In this document: in pieces, positions 1-12,299 of the stretch
How the letters are laid out: each line of letters opens with the position of its first letter
Position numbering within the stretch: position 1 is the stretch's first letter
NCBI RefSeq assembly: GCF_910596095.1
Contig: NC_056546.1
Coordinates: forward strand, 13,479,925-13,543,924
Source of the DNA: Thunnus maccoyii
Lineage: Eukaryota; Chordata; Actinopteri; Scombriformes; Scombridae
Reading direction: 5' to 3'
DNA length: 64,000 bases
Made by a program: the position numbers and the translations under genes
Notes under the pieces: model-generated
Databases searched by the model: none
The model's input: only the letters and a program-made list of their open reading frames with translations
Told to the model about the DNA's origin: nothing

Positions 1-1434
1 ATCAGCCTCGTTTTGAAAAAATAAAATTACCTTTACAAAGTCTGTGGCAAAACAAGCCCGTCAGATATAAAAACAAAATCAAAATTAAATTAAATTTAAC
101 AGAGAGATTTAAATGTTCTCGCTGCTTTATGCACACTTAATAGAGAAGAGGATACACAGTAGATTTTATATTGCATCTAAAACATTCATTCCACACTCCT
201 GTCTTTGCCTGTCATCTTTTAGAGAGTGGGAGAATTATTCAGTTCTGCTTCTTTAAATAAGAAACACAGCCTTGAAATTTGTGGGGCTTAAGGCAACTCA
301 TAGTACAATGTGGATGTGTAACCTTTACACTGCAGTTGAACCTGCACATACAAGTGTTATGAAAGGTCCCCGTGGCACTCTGCTCTTCTGACATGGATTT
401 GAAGACTTGCCACTTTATTAGCTGCTAAGCCCCCAATACTTGTTCTATATAGTGGAGGCCTATGTTATGAGCTGGGATCTCATTGTCTAGCGTTATTAGA
501 GGAAGAGTCTGCAGCACTCTCTTGTCCCCCCGAGAGAATAGCCTGACTGTTTGAAGGGAAGCTACAAGTGCAATTTAACCCATCTTATTTACAATATGAT
601 CTGTTACAAGGACATCATCGCTACAAGGATTCACATATAATATTTCTCCTCAATGTGATTCTTTTCTGTTTTCATTGATTTTGGGAGATATTTTGTTTGA
701 TGTTCACTTGAGCCTTTAAAAAAAATCTCCAGCTAGAGTATACTTGGAAAAAACTTAAGTGATCTGCGCTACTCCAATTCAGTATTTTCATATAGATTTC
801 ACTTTAAACTATGACAGTCCAAATCAGAAAAAACTGCTTTTTGATTAAAAGTCAAAACAGTCGATTAATTGATAAATTTAACTGAATATTGAATTCTTGA
901 TACTGATAACATGAGTTCAGCACGGGGAAAACAAGCAGTTTGTGATTATCACTTGTGTCAGCAGCACACACTTATCCTCCAAACTGGAAATTATCTATTG
1001 GCCTTGAATAATAAGTGCCATAGTGCCATCTAGTGCACAAATTTGCACACTGAAGAATGACAGTCCCTGTATGTAAAATATACACTACATGCTGTAGCTT
1101 ATACAGTATGTATAGGTATTGAGCCTTGCAAAAGAGGTACAGCTGAAAAATGAATAGTAAATAAGTAAAGGCAAGTGTACTATTACACATCTCATGTGTG
1201 CCTCAGTGTGAGGTTTAACAACACTGAATGACCACACTGAAAATTTCCACTCATGGGGGAAATAATCGAGGAGACAAAGGCTTGTCTTCCAAGCCAGGTC
1301 TTTTGACAACCCTCAGTTGTGGAGAGCCGCAAGGATAATCTTCTTCAGACAATGAGACAATGTTGAAGGCTGTGCATGCAAATTATACCGTGCCATCTAA
1401 ATTACAAAGACATACATGGACCTGAAGTCATCAG
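1..1434. other. intergenic, nothing recognised
   Basis: AT-rich sequence. The short frames near 972-1309 on the minus strand have no splice support or known motif. Confidence 0.5.
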
Positions 1435-1590
1435 GCCTCATATCTCACTCATCGGGCCTCCAAGCTGTTAGCTTGCCAGAGGATGCTATAGAAACAACAG
1501 AACAGAAATAATAAGAAAAAAACACATGAGCCAAAACAAGAGTCTTGAATAATTGATTGTGTTTGTCTTTGCTGTTTGTGTGTGAGAGTC

Positions 1591-1601
1591 TGTATGTGTG
1601 T

Positions 1602-1670
<69 letters not shown>
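1591..1670. repeat. (TG)n(AG)n compound microsatellite
   Basis: TG units to about 1651, then AG units to 1670. It generates spurious Cys-Val and His-Thr frames on the two strands. Confidence 0.95.
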
Positions 1671-2398
1671 TAAAGACTGAGGGTCTGGACAGAGCTTATG
1701 CCCCTGAGCAGAGCACACACATCCACTGGCCGATGGTTTGTGTTAAAAACTGTCTGATGGACCAAATGTGGGGGAAGGGTACGTTTGTGCGTGCAGGGTG
1801 CAAATGCATGTGTATGGGTATTTACGTGCACGCCTGTGTGTGTGTGTAAACTGAAATAGATGAGGACAGTAGCAGTGTTTGATTTTGCACAAAAGAAACC
1901 TGAACATTACAAGCTCATGTTAAAATCAGGTCTGTTTTTGTATTCAGTTACATGTGAATACAAGAAAGTAAAGATTTCCAGGATAACAAACGCATGTTGT
2001 TAAATGGCTCAGCAATAGGTATGTTGTAAGATGTTAAAAAGTCAATATACCTTCATTTTGTCTGTGCTGGTAATGAGCCATATTTTCTGGGGAAAATGGC
2101 TGCTTCTCCGGAGGCACCATGTCTACTGAATGTGGCCCTGATCCTGGATAAAACAGAAGGCTCACCAATCAATCTCTCCAGGTTGCCCACAGCCAGAGAA
2201 AGCAGCTGCACCACATGTTTGCCTTGCGCGATAGCGACAAGTTAACATACGGGCAGCACAGTAACCATCCACAAGCAGCCTCTAGCTGTCTTATAATGAA
2301 TTCCCACAGGGATGGGGAACTATCAGAGTCAGTGGTGTTACTGGAGGCTCGGAATAAAGTCAACACCTCTCCTTATACCTGATGAAGCTACGGCACGG

Positions 2399-2401
<3 letters not shown>

Positions 2402-2468
<67 letters not shown>

Positions 2469-2470
2469 AC
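2402..2470. repeat. (CA)n microsatellite
   Basis: About 30 CA units, nearly perfect to 2462. Confidence 0.95.
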
Positions 2471-3149
2471 AGTCACAGCCACAGCACTGAACTTGTAAAA
2501 ATGTGAAAAATCCAATGTACACAGCAATTAAGCTGTGCCATTTATTAAATCACAAATTAGGCTTGAGTCAAATGTTTCTCCTTCACAAAGTAGTGAATAC
2601 AAAGAGTTTCTTTTGTTTTTATTATGTGCACTATTAGTCAAGGCAGAAAATTTCTTCACTCTAATTTATAAGTATAATGTTCAGTGTAAGACAGCTAATT
2701 AGGCTTAATTAGGCTTTTACAAAGATATGCATTTAAAAATGCATGTAAAATTCAAAACCAGAAGTTTGAATGGTGTATTCAGTATTTTTTAATTCTGATT
2801 AGCCCATTACTATAGTATACACGATACATGCCTACACTACATAGTCGTACTTAGTGTACGCTGAAATCAAGAAGTGTTTGTACTCACTGTATCCTGCAAA
2901 TAATGTACAAATACTGCCTCACTAGACTGCTACACAATCTCTTTCATTGTGAGGTAGAAGCTATCAAAGTAAAAAAAAGAACACTGCAAACCCATTTGGT
3001 GCTGTGTGTAACTACACAGGGCTCCTCATGCACAAGTCATAGATGTTTTAGAGGTTCAAGTGGTTCCTAAAATAATGATGGCTGTACAAAACACTGGTGA
3101 ACCTTATACTTTTAATTTAAAGATACAAAAATTAGATCAATAGACAAGT

Positions 3150-3181
3150 ATATATATATACACACACATACACACACACAA
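3150..3181. repeat. (TA)n(CA)n microsatellite
   Basis: Short TATATA run followed by CACACATACACACACACA. Confidence 0.85.
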
Positions 3182-3299
3182 TACTAACCTCCAGGCCTTT
3201 GCTCAGCTTCTTCCCAAGGGACGCTGTGTGAGTGATGAGAGGGATGTGGAGCTCGGGAGTACCGTGGAGAAGGTTTTGGTGAGATTTGGTCCAGGTCTT

Positions 3300-3980
3300 T
3301 CAGGGTACGTCCCTATTTATTCACTTGCCACCTCCAGGACAATCTGCAGATACAGGAAACAAATAAAGCTCAAAAGCACTATGGGCGCAATATTATCACT
3401 ATGTAGTTCACAGTTACTTTAAGTCAGTGCAGGTGATTAGCAAGGTTCAAAAACACATATGACCAATAACATCTGGTTAAAAACAAGCATACGGATGATT
3501 TTTTGGTCCAAGAGTAAAACAAGAATATGATGGCATCTATCTCTGGGTATTCTATTTTATCCACTGAAATGTGGCCCAGATATTACATATTCCCACACTT
3601 CATCAGCACTTGCCATTTTTTCTTATTTTTTGGAATGTGACTTTTTTATTGCACAATCAGCCCCTATGGGCTATCTTTCTCCTCCCAGTTTTTGACAACT
3701 CCCACCCATCAGAGAGTGCTGTTTACAGAAAAATAAGCATAAAAATAAAAACAACCACCACAGCGCTAACAAAAAAATTTGTATACATATTTAGCCCCAT
3801 GATTTTGAGCATATGCTCACAAAAACAGAGATAAAGCATACTTTTTTGACTGATTCTGAGTACAACATTTGAAAAGTTTTTTCCCTAATGAAATATCTAT
3901 TTGAAGAAAACAATGCCGCCTTAGACAAAATTACTGCTAGTCTAACATGATATTGATTGGTTGACAGACTGAATTGTCCA
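3300..3980. other. intergenic, nothing recognised
   Basis: No gene, splice-like block or clear repeat was seen. Confidence 0.4.
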
Positions 3981-3982
3981 TA

Positions 3983-4480
3983 GAGCCCCTTCAGACATGT
4001 TTTAAGACATATAAAAATACTTTGTCTGAATAATAATTTGTGTCTGATTTTTCCACAAAAACGTTCAATTACCTAGTAAGAAATTCTTCAGATGACATCA
4101 GCTCTTTCCACCTCTTTGAAAAACACATCATCTATAAATGTGCCTATTTTTTATTTTAAAAGTTTAACTACTAGACACAAGACGTCTCTAACTTCACTGA
4201 AAACTCCATTCTCAGCGTATATGGACTGGAGGCTTCCAATTTCCACATCACAGATGTTACATATTAGACCACGATTGGCTTCTAAACAAGTTACGATGTC
4301 ACAAATCATGCTTGTGCGTATATGCCTTTGAGTCAGATTTAAGATGAGCACAGAGAAACTCCCTCCTCAGCACATGAATGTGAATGTGAGCCTTCTAGCG
4401 TCAGACTCTGCACATACATCATTCTGCACAGTGAAGGTCAAACATCCAACTGGAGGAACAAGAAGAAAAACACATTTTTA
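3983..4480 (-). mobile_element. dispersed fish repeat, copy A (reverse orientation)
   Basis: Its reverse complement aligns along nearly its whole length with 5585-6120. Shared landmarks: AATGTGTTTTTCTTCTTGTT, GTTGGATGTTTGA.CTTCACTGTGCAGAA, GAAGCCTCCAGTCCA and CATGTCTGAAGGGG. No ORF. I recognise it as a common percomorph interspersed repeat but cannot name its class. Confidence 0.65.
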
Positions 4481-5585
4481 AATAATAATGAAAGGTGAAC
4501 CGAAATGAATATATAGTTTGCATTCTGGAAATTTAAAAAAATCTAATCAAAGGATTGCTTTAATACTATTTTTAATGCTATTAATTTTAGCTTCTAAACC
4601 AAGTAAAAGATGCTCAGAAGTGATGTTATTGTGTGATGTGGAATTTGATTATTTGCTCAGAGACACACATACTCACAGGTCATCTGAGAAGCCAATATAG
4701 GCAGATGTTGAGAGCTTTCGAAACAACACTTTAACAGCTAAAGACACATTAGGGAATCAAAACTATGGTCACCATGATACCCTCAAAACATGTTGGTGAA
4801 TACCCATGGGGCTATAGGCTCAACGAATGTAGAAGCTACTAAATTTTGCTAAATCACGCAAAACTATAACTTATTGTATATGCACGGCATCTCTGTGTCA
4901 GCCCTATAGGCTGTAGGACTATAGGAATTAAGTGCTGAAGAGATCAGGGTTACAAAAGTCATGGCCTTTTCAGAAATTGATTTCTGATTCTTACAGATAA
5001 AAAAAATAATAATAATCTGTACTATAATATTGCATTTAAATTGTACACTTGTGTTTGTTTGAATGGATTAATTAGTCAGGCAGTTACAAACCAAGTCATG
5101 AAGGTTTGAAAAATGCAAAAGGACTTGAAATAGGGACTGAAAAGTACTGAAGTATTTAATTTCATATTATACCACTGGAGGTGCAACATACAGTGCATTT
5201 ACCAACACAAACAAATGGATTTTCATCATTTCCCCACTAGATGTCACCCACTGACTATGCAATACAAGCAGGAGAACCTATAGGGTGTCACAATTTTGAG
5301 TTAGGAATCATTTCATATCCAAGATCAACAACAACCAAACAAACAAGATTTTTTTTTAATCATAAATGATATGATTTGTAAATTGATGTTTATTTGTCTT
5401 ACTTGTATCTCTGCAAGAACTTTAGCAATTACTCATATTATGAAAATTACAATTATACTATAAACCAAAGACAAGAACGGGATGTTGATGCTGCACAGCT
5501 GTTTTTTGTTTAGTCTATTTGATTTAGTTTGCTTCAGTTTTAATCAACATTGCCTACCTATGCTGGTGTGTAAATGTTATCTGTC
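4480..5585. other. spacer between the two inverted repeat copies
   Basis: No gene or clear repeat seen; AT-rich, with short purine and T runs. Confidence 0.4.
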
Positions 5586-6120
5586 CCAGCTGAATTTAAA
5601 GTCCCCATCCACTCAAAAATGTGTTTTTCTTCTTGTTCCTACAGTTGGATGTTTGAGCTTCACTGTGCAGAATAATATATGTGCAGAGTTTGACACTACA
5701 AGGATGTTTCACATCCATCTGCTGATAGTGGAAAGTTTCTCTCTGCTCACTGAAAATCCAATTTTAAGGGACGGGCCTATTAGTATGATTTGTGACATCA
5801 AAACTAATTTGTAAGACAATCCTGGTCCAATAATCAATGTAAACAAGTGTTATGTAGAAACTTGAAGCCTCCAGTCCACGTAGACTGAGAACTGACTTTT
5901 CAGTGAAGTAGAAGACATCTTGTGTCCAGCAGTTAAATATTTAAAATAATAAATGAGCAAATTCATAGATTCTGTATTTTTTAAGAAGGAGGAGGCGTAG
6001 GTGTCATTTGAGGAATTTCTTACTGGGTAATTGACGTTTTTTGTGGGAAAAGCATATCAGACATAAATTATTACTCAGAGCCAAGTATTTTATATGTCTT
6101 AAAACATGTCTGAAGGGGAA
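5585..6120 (+). mobile_element. dispersed fish repeat, copy B (forward orientation)
   Basis: Inverted partner of copy A (3983-4480). It begins TCCCCATCCACTCAAAAATG and ends AACATGTCTGAAGGGGAAC. The frame at 5482-5814 falls inside it and is not a gene. Confidence 0.65.
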
Positions 6121-6179
6121 CTTCTGAAATGATGAATAATCGCATATTCATCAATTCTGGAATTTTTAAAGAGGGTTGA

Positions 6180-6312
6180 AAGAGTAGATGTAATTGTAAG
6201 GATTTTAACAAGATAACAGAACTTTTTTTGTGTGGAAAAACGTATCAGACACAAATTTATTATTGAATGCAGAGTATTTCATATTCATCTTAAAACGTGT
6301 CTTGGAAGGGGA
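6180..6312 (+). mobile_element. partial third copy of the same repeat family
   Basis: Resembles the last 140 bases of copy B: a GTAGATGT..TT...GGATTT start, then GTGTGGAAAAACGTATCAGAC, TTTATTATTGAATGCAGAGT and TTAAAACGTGTCTTGGAAGG. More diverged than copies A and B. It ends about 320 bases before the ppp2r2d ATG. Confidence 0.5.
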
Positions 6313-6439
6313 TCCTTAATCTCTTTTGTAATGTCATGAAATACAGTTAAATGCATGTAAAATACAGACTAAATGCACATTTACCATCATGATGCTCGGG
6401 GAGGATGGATGGATGGAGCCAGGATGTGGCATGTGTGCA

Positions 6440-6633
6440 TGACGTCATTTCTCCATGTACTGTGCGCCATTTTGCAAGAAAAAAAAAATCACGGATAATT
6501 TCCGTTTGTCTTGACAGATCTGGAGCCCGAGTCTTCACACTGATTGTGGATGCTATCTGTTTCTCTGAGCGAGCCGCATTTGGGTTGATTAGATATTGGA
6601 AGCTGTGTACAGCAAGAGCTGCTAAATGAAGCA
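6440..6633 (+). promoter_or_regulatory. ppp2r2d: ppp2r2d 5' UTR / promoter region
   Basis: This is the stretch directly upstream of the ATG at 6634, where the 5' UTR and core promoter should lie. It is less AT-rich than the repeat-filled DNA to its left and holds a GCCATTTTG block near 6467. I see no TATA box. The transcription start is not resolvable from sequence, so the limits are approximate. Confidence 0.4.
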
Positions 6634-9600
6634 ATGGCGGGTAAGCTGCTTGTGAAGGGAGGAGAAGGATCCACCTCACTTGCTGTGTGTGATGGCCTGA
6701 ATCTGCGAGCTAAGATGCTAGTTGTCAAACTGTCGGGTCATTTTTATCACCACAAGAAACGCGTATGAGTCACAAACTAACGCTGTGTTCTGTTTTCTTG
6801 TTTGACAGGAGTTGCAGGAGGAAATGATTTTCAGTGGTGTTTCTCTCAAGTGAAAGGAGCGATAGATGAAGATGTTGCGGAAGGTATGTAGCTAACGTTA
6901 GCTGCTAGGCGGCTAGGCTAACGGTGTAATGATGCTGCTCTGTGGGCTTCATATAAGATGCACGATAGCTAGGTGGTCGCACTGGTCTCAATATATAGGG
7001 CAGCTATCGTAATTGATGCAAGCCTGTTTGTGGATCCGCATCTCAAACGTCCTTTCCCCCTCATTAATGACTGCATGTTGCTAGCTAGCTGTATGCTAGG
7101 TGGTGGCTAAGCTATTAAAGGGGAGCGACCGTGTCCATGACGTCAATGTGCTGCGTCCATAAATTGTCGGGTGACATCATGCTTGTTTTCATTCATTCAT
7201 ACAGAAATAGGTTGTACGTGTTTGGCTGTCACTGTGTCTGCTGATGCTTCATCCTCAGCATCAGATTGAGTCTGCAGTGTAACACAGCTGGCACTGCTTC
7301 CAGCTGTCATCTGAACTATCAATGTGAAAGCTGAGCACATTCACTGATTGTTGTGTCTATTTTCAGCTGACATAATCTCAACAGTTGAATTCAACTATTC
7401 TGGAGAACTGCTTGCAACTGGAGATAAAGGAGGCAGAGTAGTGATATTTCAACATGAACAGGAGGTAAGACGGAGCGATGGACGAGCATCTTCATCAAAC
7501 AGTGCAACGTCAGAAGTCATATGTTCTATATGTTGTGTCATGTCTTAACATTTTCGCACTTTTTTTTTTTTTCCTTTCAGTCAAAGAATCGTCCACACCT
7601 GCGCGGGGAGTACAACGTCTATAGCACTTTTCAGAGTCACGAGCCAGAATTTGACTATTTGAAAAGTTTAGAAATCGAGGAAAAAATAAATAAAATAAGA
7701 TGGCTACCCCAACAAAATGCTGCTCACTTTCTACTTTCGACAAATGGTAAGAACTTTTTTTTTTTTTTTTAATCCATTTTGATTATGTGGTGACATCAGA
7801 AGTTGAACACCTCTTTTTCTGTTTTTGGTCAGATAAAACTATCAAATTGTGGAAAATAAGTGAAAGAGATAAACGGGCAGAAGGTTACAACCTGAAAGAT
7901 GAAGATGGACGACTCAGAGACCCCTTTAGAATCACCTCTTTACGGGTATGTTTAATCTTACGTAAGACCGCTCTTATTTTTGGCCATGGCTTTTGAAGAT
8001 GGTTTTTTTTGTTGTTGTTTTTTTAAATCCAATCTAAAAAGGTGCACGTTGTGTGTTTCAGGTACCAGTACTGATGCCAATGGATCTCATGGTAGAAGCA
8101 AGCCCACGGAGGATCTTTGCAAATGCGCACACCTATCACATTAATTCCATTTCTGTAAATAGTGATCACGAAACGTACCTCTCCGCAGATGACCTAAGAA
8201 TAAATCTATGGCACTTGGAAATCACAGACAGAAGTTTTAGTATCCTTTTTTCATCAACAGGAAGCAGATATTAGATATGTGGCATAAAGGCTAATTGTCT
8301 CTGCGTTGTATCATATCATGAAACATGAGGCTGCTAGTTCCTTAACAGTGTGCTCCCAGATATTGTAGACATCAAGCCCGCCAACATGGAGGAACTGACA
8401 GAAGTAATCACAGCTGCTGAGTGCCATCCACACCAATGCAATGTATTTGTGTACAGCAGTAGCAAAGGCACCATCCGCCTGTGTGACATGCGAGCAGCAG
8501 CACTCTGCGATAGGCACTCAAAGTGTAAGTACCTCCACTGCAGTGCAGCAGTGTTAAGTCAATTAATTAGTCTATTAGTGGAAAACTAATTTATTAACTA
8601 TTTGATAGACTAAGTAATTTATGATAAAAATATTAGACATTTAGTAACGTTTTTCTTAATATCTAGATTTCCTGATTTTGTTCATTTCATATTGCGACAA
8701 ATTAAATACTTTTAGGGTTTTTGGTGTTTGAGATACTTTAACCTGGTAAATCATGCATGGTGTTGTTCATGTTAAAGATTGTATTTAACCACTCAATAAT
8801 TAAAGATGTTACTTCACTCTCTGATATATATAAATAAAGATTTTGTTATTATAGTTCAGAAAACTCCACCTGATTTTAGAAATAACAGTTGAGAGAATTC
8901 TTCTTTTTTTCAGTCTTTGAGGAGCCTGAGGATCCAAGCAGCCGATCCTTTTTCTCTGAGATCATCTCCTCCATCTCGGACGTGAAGTTCAGTCACAGCG
9001 GACGCTATATGATGACACGTGACTACCTCTCCGTCAAAGTTTGGGACCTCAACATGGAGAACAGGCCAGTGGAGACGTATCAGGTGCATAAAACATACTC
9101 ATGTTATCTAGTGACTTCAATTATTAATCCTGTGTAAGAACAAAATTGTTTGTCTTTGTGTACAATTACCACTATATCAGGATTTTCCACAAAGAATACA
9201 GCCGTAAGGACAAGCTATTCTGATTTATATCTTGTACAGAGGTGCACCCCTCACCTGCAGCTGTACATATGTCTTCCTAATATTCAATATAGTTTCAATT
9301 CATATACTCACAGTAGTCTTGTATGAACATTTTCTTGAAGTTAGTAGTGATTTGGTAATAAAATGAAAAATTGCACAGAGGGATTATGATCCTTTTAACT
9401 AATGGTCAAATAAATGTTATGGAAACTCCCTGTGACTCACAAATAGCAGTCTCATTGGTTGTGACTGGCTGGCCATGCAATCTGAGGGCCGTTCCATTAA
9501 TCATTTCTGAGAAGAGCCCGCAATTCACTGCAATGAAAATATGACATACAAGTGAAATATTCAGGCCAAGTGTTGTGTTAGCAGGATGAGTCCTTTTTAC

Positions 9601-10256
9601 ACTGTTTTGCCTTTTTAATATGATATCCATAGAGATGAACAAATTAGGCTCAATTGAATATTTATGTTAAGTAATATTTTTTGTTTCAGGTCCATGAATA
9701 CCTGCGCAGCAAACTCTGCTCCCTGTATGAAAACGACTGCATCTTTGACAAGTTCGAGTGCTGCTGGAATGGCAGTGACAGGTAAGAAGCGTCTTTGCTC
9801 TTGCATAGGATAGCATTTCACTTGCTACTGGCCTGTAGTCCGTTTCTTTTGTAGTATATTTTATAGTTTTGGAGACAGTGTTCCTGGATTATAGACTTAA
9901 TATATCAATCATTGGTACTATTGTGTTTTTTTATTGCCGTGTCAGTGTTGACAATAAATTTTATTTTCTCTATCAGTGCCATCATGACCGGCTCCTACAA
10001 CAACTTCTTCCGAATGTTCGACCGCAACACCAGGCGGGACATCACACTGGAGGCGTCCCGGGAGAGCAGCAAACCCCGGGCTACCCTCAAACCACGCAAA
10101 GTGTCCACCGGCGGCAAAAGGAAGAAGGATGAAATCAGCGTGGACAGCCTAGACTTCAACAAGAAGATCCTCCACACTGCCTGGCACCCCAAAGATAACG
10201 TGATAGCTGTGGCAGCCACCAACAACTTGTACATTTTCCAGGACAAAATCAACTAG
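6634..10256 (+). CDS. ppp2r2d: PP2A 55 kDa regulatory subunit B delta (10 coding exons)
   Basis: B55-family regulatory subunit that gives the PP2A holoenzyme its substrate choice. In vertebrates the delta form is inhibited by phosphorylated ENSA/ARPP19 during mitosis. Coding exons: 6634-6640, 6809-6883, 7367-7464, 7581-7746, 7833-7945, 8062-8239, 8360-8524, 8914-9083, 9690-9781, 9977-10256; all introns are GT-AG. They join to 447 codons plus TAG, against about 453 in human. The family WD40 propeller is intact, with segments such as [18 protein letters not shown] and the C-terminal [12 protein letters not shown] prefer the delta subtype over alpha because of [51 protein letters not shown] and HSKFFEEPED. 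The first coding exon holds only seven coding bases (ATG GCG G). Identity is near certain, the subtype very likely. Confidence 0.96.
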
Positions 10257-11665
10257 AAGATTTGGGGCTCCAGAGGATAGGGCTTTTACCGTACCTGTGT
10301 AGTTAAGCCTACTACTTGTCTATCTGTATAAGAAGAAACAGCCTCGTTGTCCTCCTGGTGAAGAATTCGAAAGCACGTGTCTACTTTTTTTGCCACAGGA
10401 GGTTGATCCATAGGCCTGTTTTATTTTGAGTCTGAGCTTAGGTTGTTTTTGCCTTTGGCATCAGGGCAATCAACATGCCCCCCCTGACCCAGAAAGCCCA
10501 ATTTGGGTCTAATTGACGGAATGGCACTCCCTAGAGGTCAAACTCTTGAACGTTGGTGTTTGTGTTGACATTTTAAGCCTTCATTTCATGATTTAACGAC
10601 AGAACTCTCGGAAGCCCTAAAAATGACGTCTTGTCAAAGTTGTAACACCATTTGAAAGATTTTGGGCCCTGTGAAGCACGGATTAATGGCCAATAAGCCT
10701 AACTGTAACATTCCCCCATTGGCCATGTATTCAGGCCAAACTACTGGTGGGTGAGGTCATGAATTTGGAAAAGTGGACTTGTTTCTTTTCTTCCCCTCCC
10801 TCCTATTACTTTATCCCAGTCAATACGGTGACATAATTTCACTGACTGTATCTACTCAAGTACACCTTGTCATCCACATAATAAAAGAAACTAAAACTAC
10901 AGATGTGTTTTTAAATTTAGAAGTATGTATTAAAACATGTTTATTGCTTTGCATGTTTTTATGTTGTAGAGAGGTGGAAAATGTCCAGTCACACCACTGT
11001 CTTTTGAGCAGATCTCAAGCAAACTTGTTTATGGAAATACTATTTGGGGCTACCAGTTCCAGAACCACTGTTGGAGACAACCGATAATGTGTTTGTGTCA
11101 AGACATTAACTTCTAGTTTTTGACCATGTTTTAGAATGCAGACTGGAAACCACATGGCACAAGATGGGGCCCATGACAAAGGGAATCTGCAGCCTTAATA
11201 CCTACTTCTATCAGTGACAGCTACGAGTTATGTCCCCAAACGTTTTACAAACCTCATGTGCATTATTTGTAAATCCTATTTTATAGAGTTATGTCCTCAT
11301 ATACTGCTGCTATATGTGGCTGTCTATGAAAACACATTAAGGAGGAAAATTGCACACCATACAGTTTATGTGATAGAGTGCCTCCGAATCATGTAATAAG
11401 TAGGAAATTCAGACAGGCCTCATACATGTGCCCTTATTCATTTATTAGGGATGTCACCCAAATTTGAACCGCGTATTGCAAATGTGGACCTTATCTCCGT
11501 AGTTGTGAATGCAGAAATGAAGGTTGACTACACAAAACATATACTGATGACATTAAAACACATAATAATGCATTGTCTTTGTCCATTGATTCCTAACATG
11601 GTGGCAATGTATTCACTTGTTTATTATTTTGACCAAAGTTCAATAAAATTTGAATTGTGTTCATC
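10257..11665 (+). other. ppp2r2d: ppp2r2d 3' UTR with poly(A) signal
   Basis: No reading frame of note follows the TAG. The first good AATAAA placed to end this transcript is at 11642-11647, giving a 3' UTR of about 1.4 kb. The bnip3 3' end approaches from the other strand right after it. The cleavage site is an estimate. Confidence 0.6.
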
Positions 11666-11719
11666 TGCATGTCGTCCCTTCCTTCAATAGTCTGTTTTTG
11701 CTGGTTTGTAAATCCATCA

Positions 11720-12299
11720 AGGCCACACGTGTTTCAAACTTTTATTTTGCTCAGAATGAATGAAATGGACCGTATCTGTGCAAGCTAACGTTTGATTTTC
11801 ACATAATCACGATTTAAAATTGCACAAACTGAGCAATCAGTAATGGAGCAGTCAGTAATTACTTCCACACTCAGATAATGATCCCTTAAAAATACAAGTC
11901 AAAACAATTTCCTTTACCAACAGCTGATCTAAAAAGAGAGAAAAAAAAAATCAACTGACAGTATATCATTTGCAAAAAGAAACAAGGCAATGACAAAATA
12001 TCAGATCCCAAACGTGCAGATTTAAGGAGCAGGAAGCAGCAAAACAGTCATCTCCAATCCAGGGTGGGGACGACAGCACGGAGCAGAGGACAGGTCAATG
12101 TTGTGTTCAAGAGAAGACGCTGTGAAACAACAATGACTGATAATGCTCCATGCTGGTGTGGGTGACGTAGGGCACTCAATCAAATTGGACATGGACAATT
12201 TGACATGGCCACATCTTCCCCCGATCTTCAGAAAGTCACAGTTTAAGGCATGCCGAGATGGTGAAGGTAACATGGTCTCGCAATACACCGCCGTCCTAC
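11720..12299 (-). other. bnip3: bnip3 3' UTR with poly(A) signal
   Basis: On the minus strand AATAAA occurs at 11746-11741, about 560 bases after the bnip3 stop. No other gene lies between. This makes a short 3' UTR that almost touches the ppp2r2d 3' UTR. Confidence 0.55.

Larger units (their letters stand above)
1435..3300 (-). other. possible spliced minus-strand transcript end (doubtful)
   Basis: On the minus strand there are splice-like blocks. One ends at 3189 with donor GTTAGT (open frame TWTKSHQNLL...GKKLSKGLE). One ends at 2166 with donor GTGAGC (open frame KHVVQLLSLAVGNLERLI). An exon-like piece at 2143-2051 has acceptor ATCCAG and donor GTATAT. A last piece starts at about 1492 after TTTCTATAG and runs to a TGA near 1451. 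The phases of the last three agree and give one open frame. I do not recognise the protein, the acceptor of the second block is poor, and other frames are also partly open. It could be a noncoding RNA or chance. Confidence 0.2.

Noticed and set aside
1445-1849. Long His/Thr- and Cys/Val-rich open frames on both strands
   Set aside because: They translate the TG/AG microsatellite. Only the short terminal piece near 1451-1492 is considered, and that as a doubtful exon.
5482-5814. 110-codon open frame, plus strand
   Set aside because: Lies mostly within a dispersed repeat copy whose inverted partner at 3983-4480 does not keep the frame.
9995-10252. Minus-strand frame opposite the last ppp2r2d exon
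   Set aside because: Antisense shadow of a strongly conserved coding exon.
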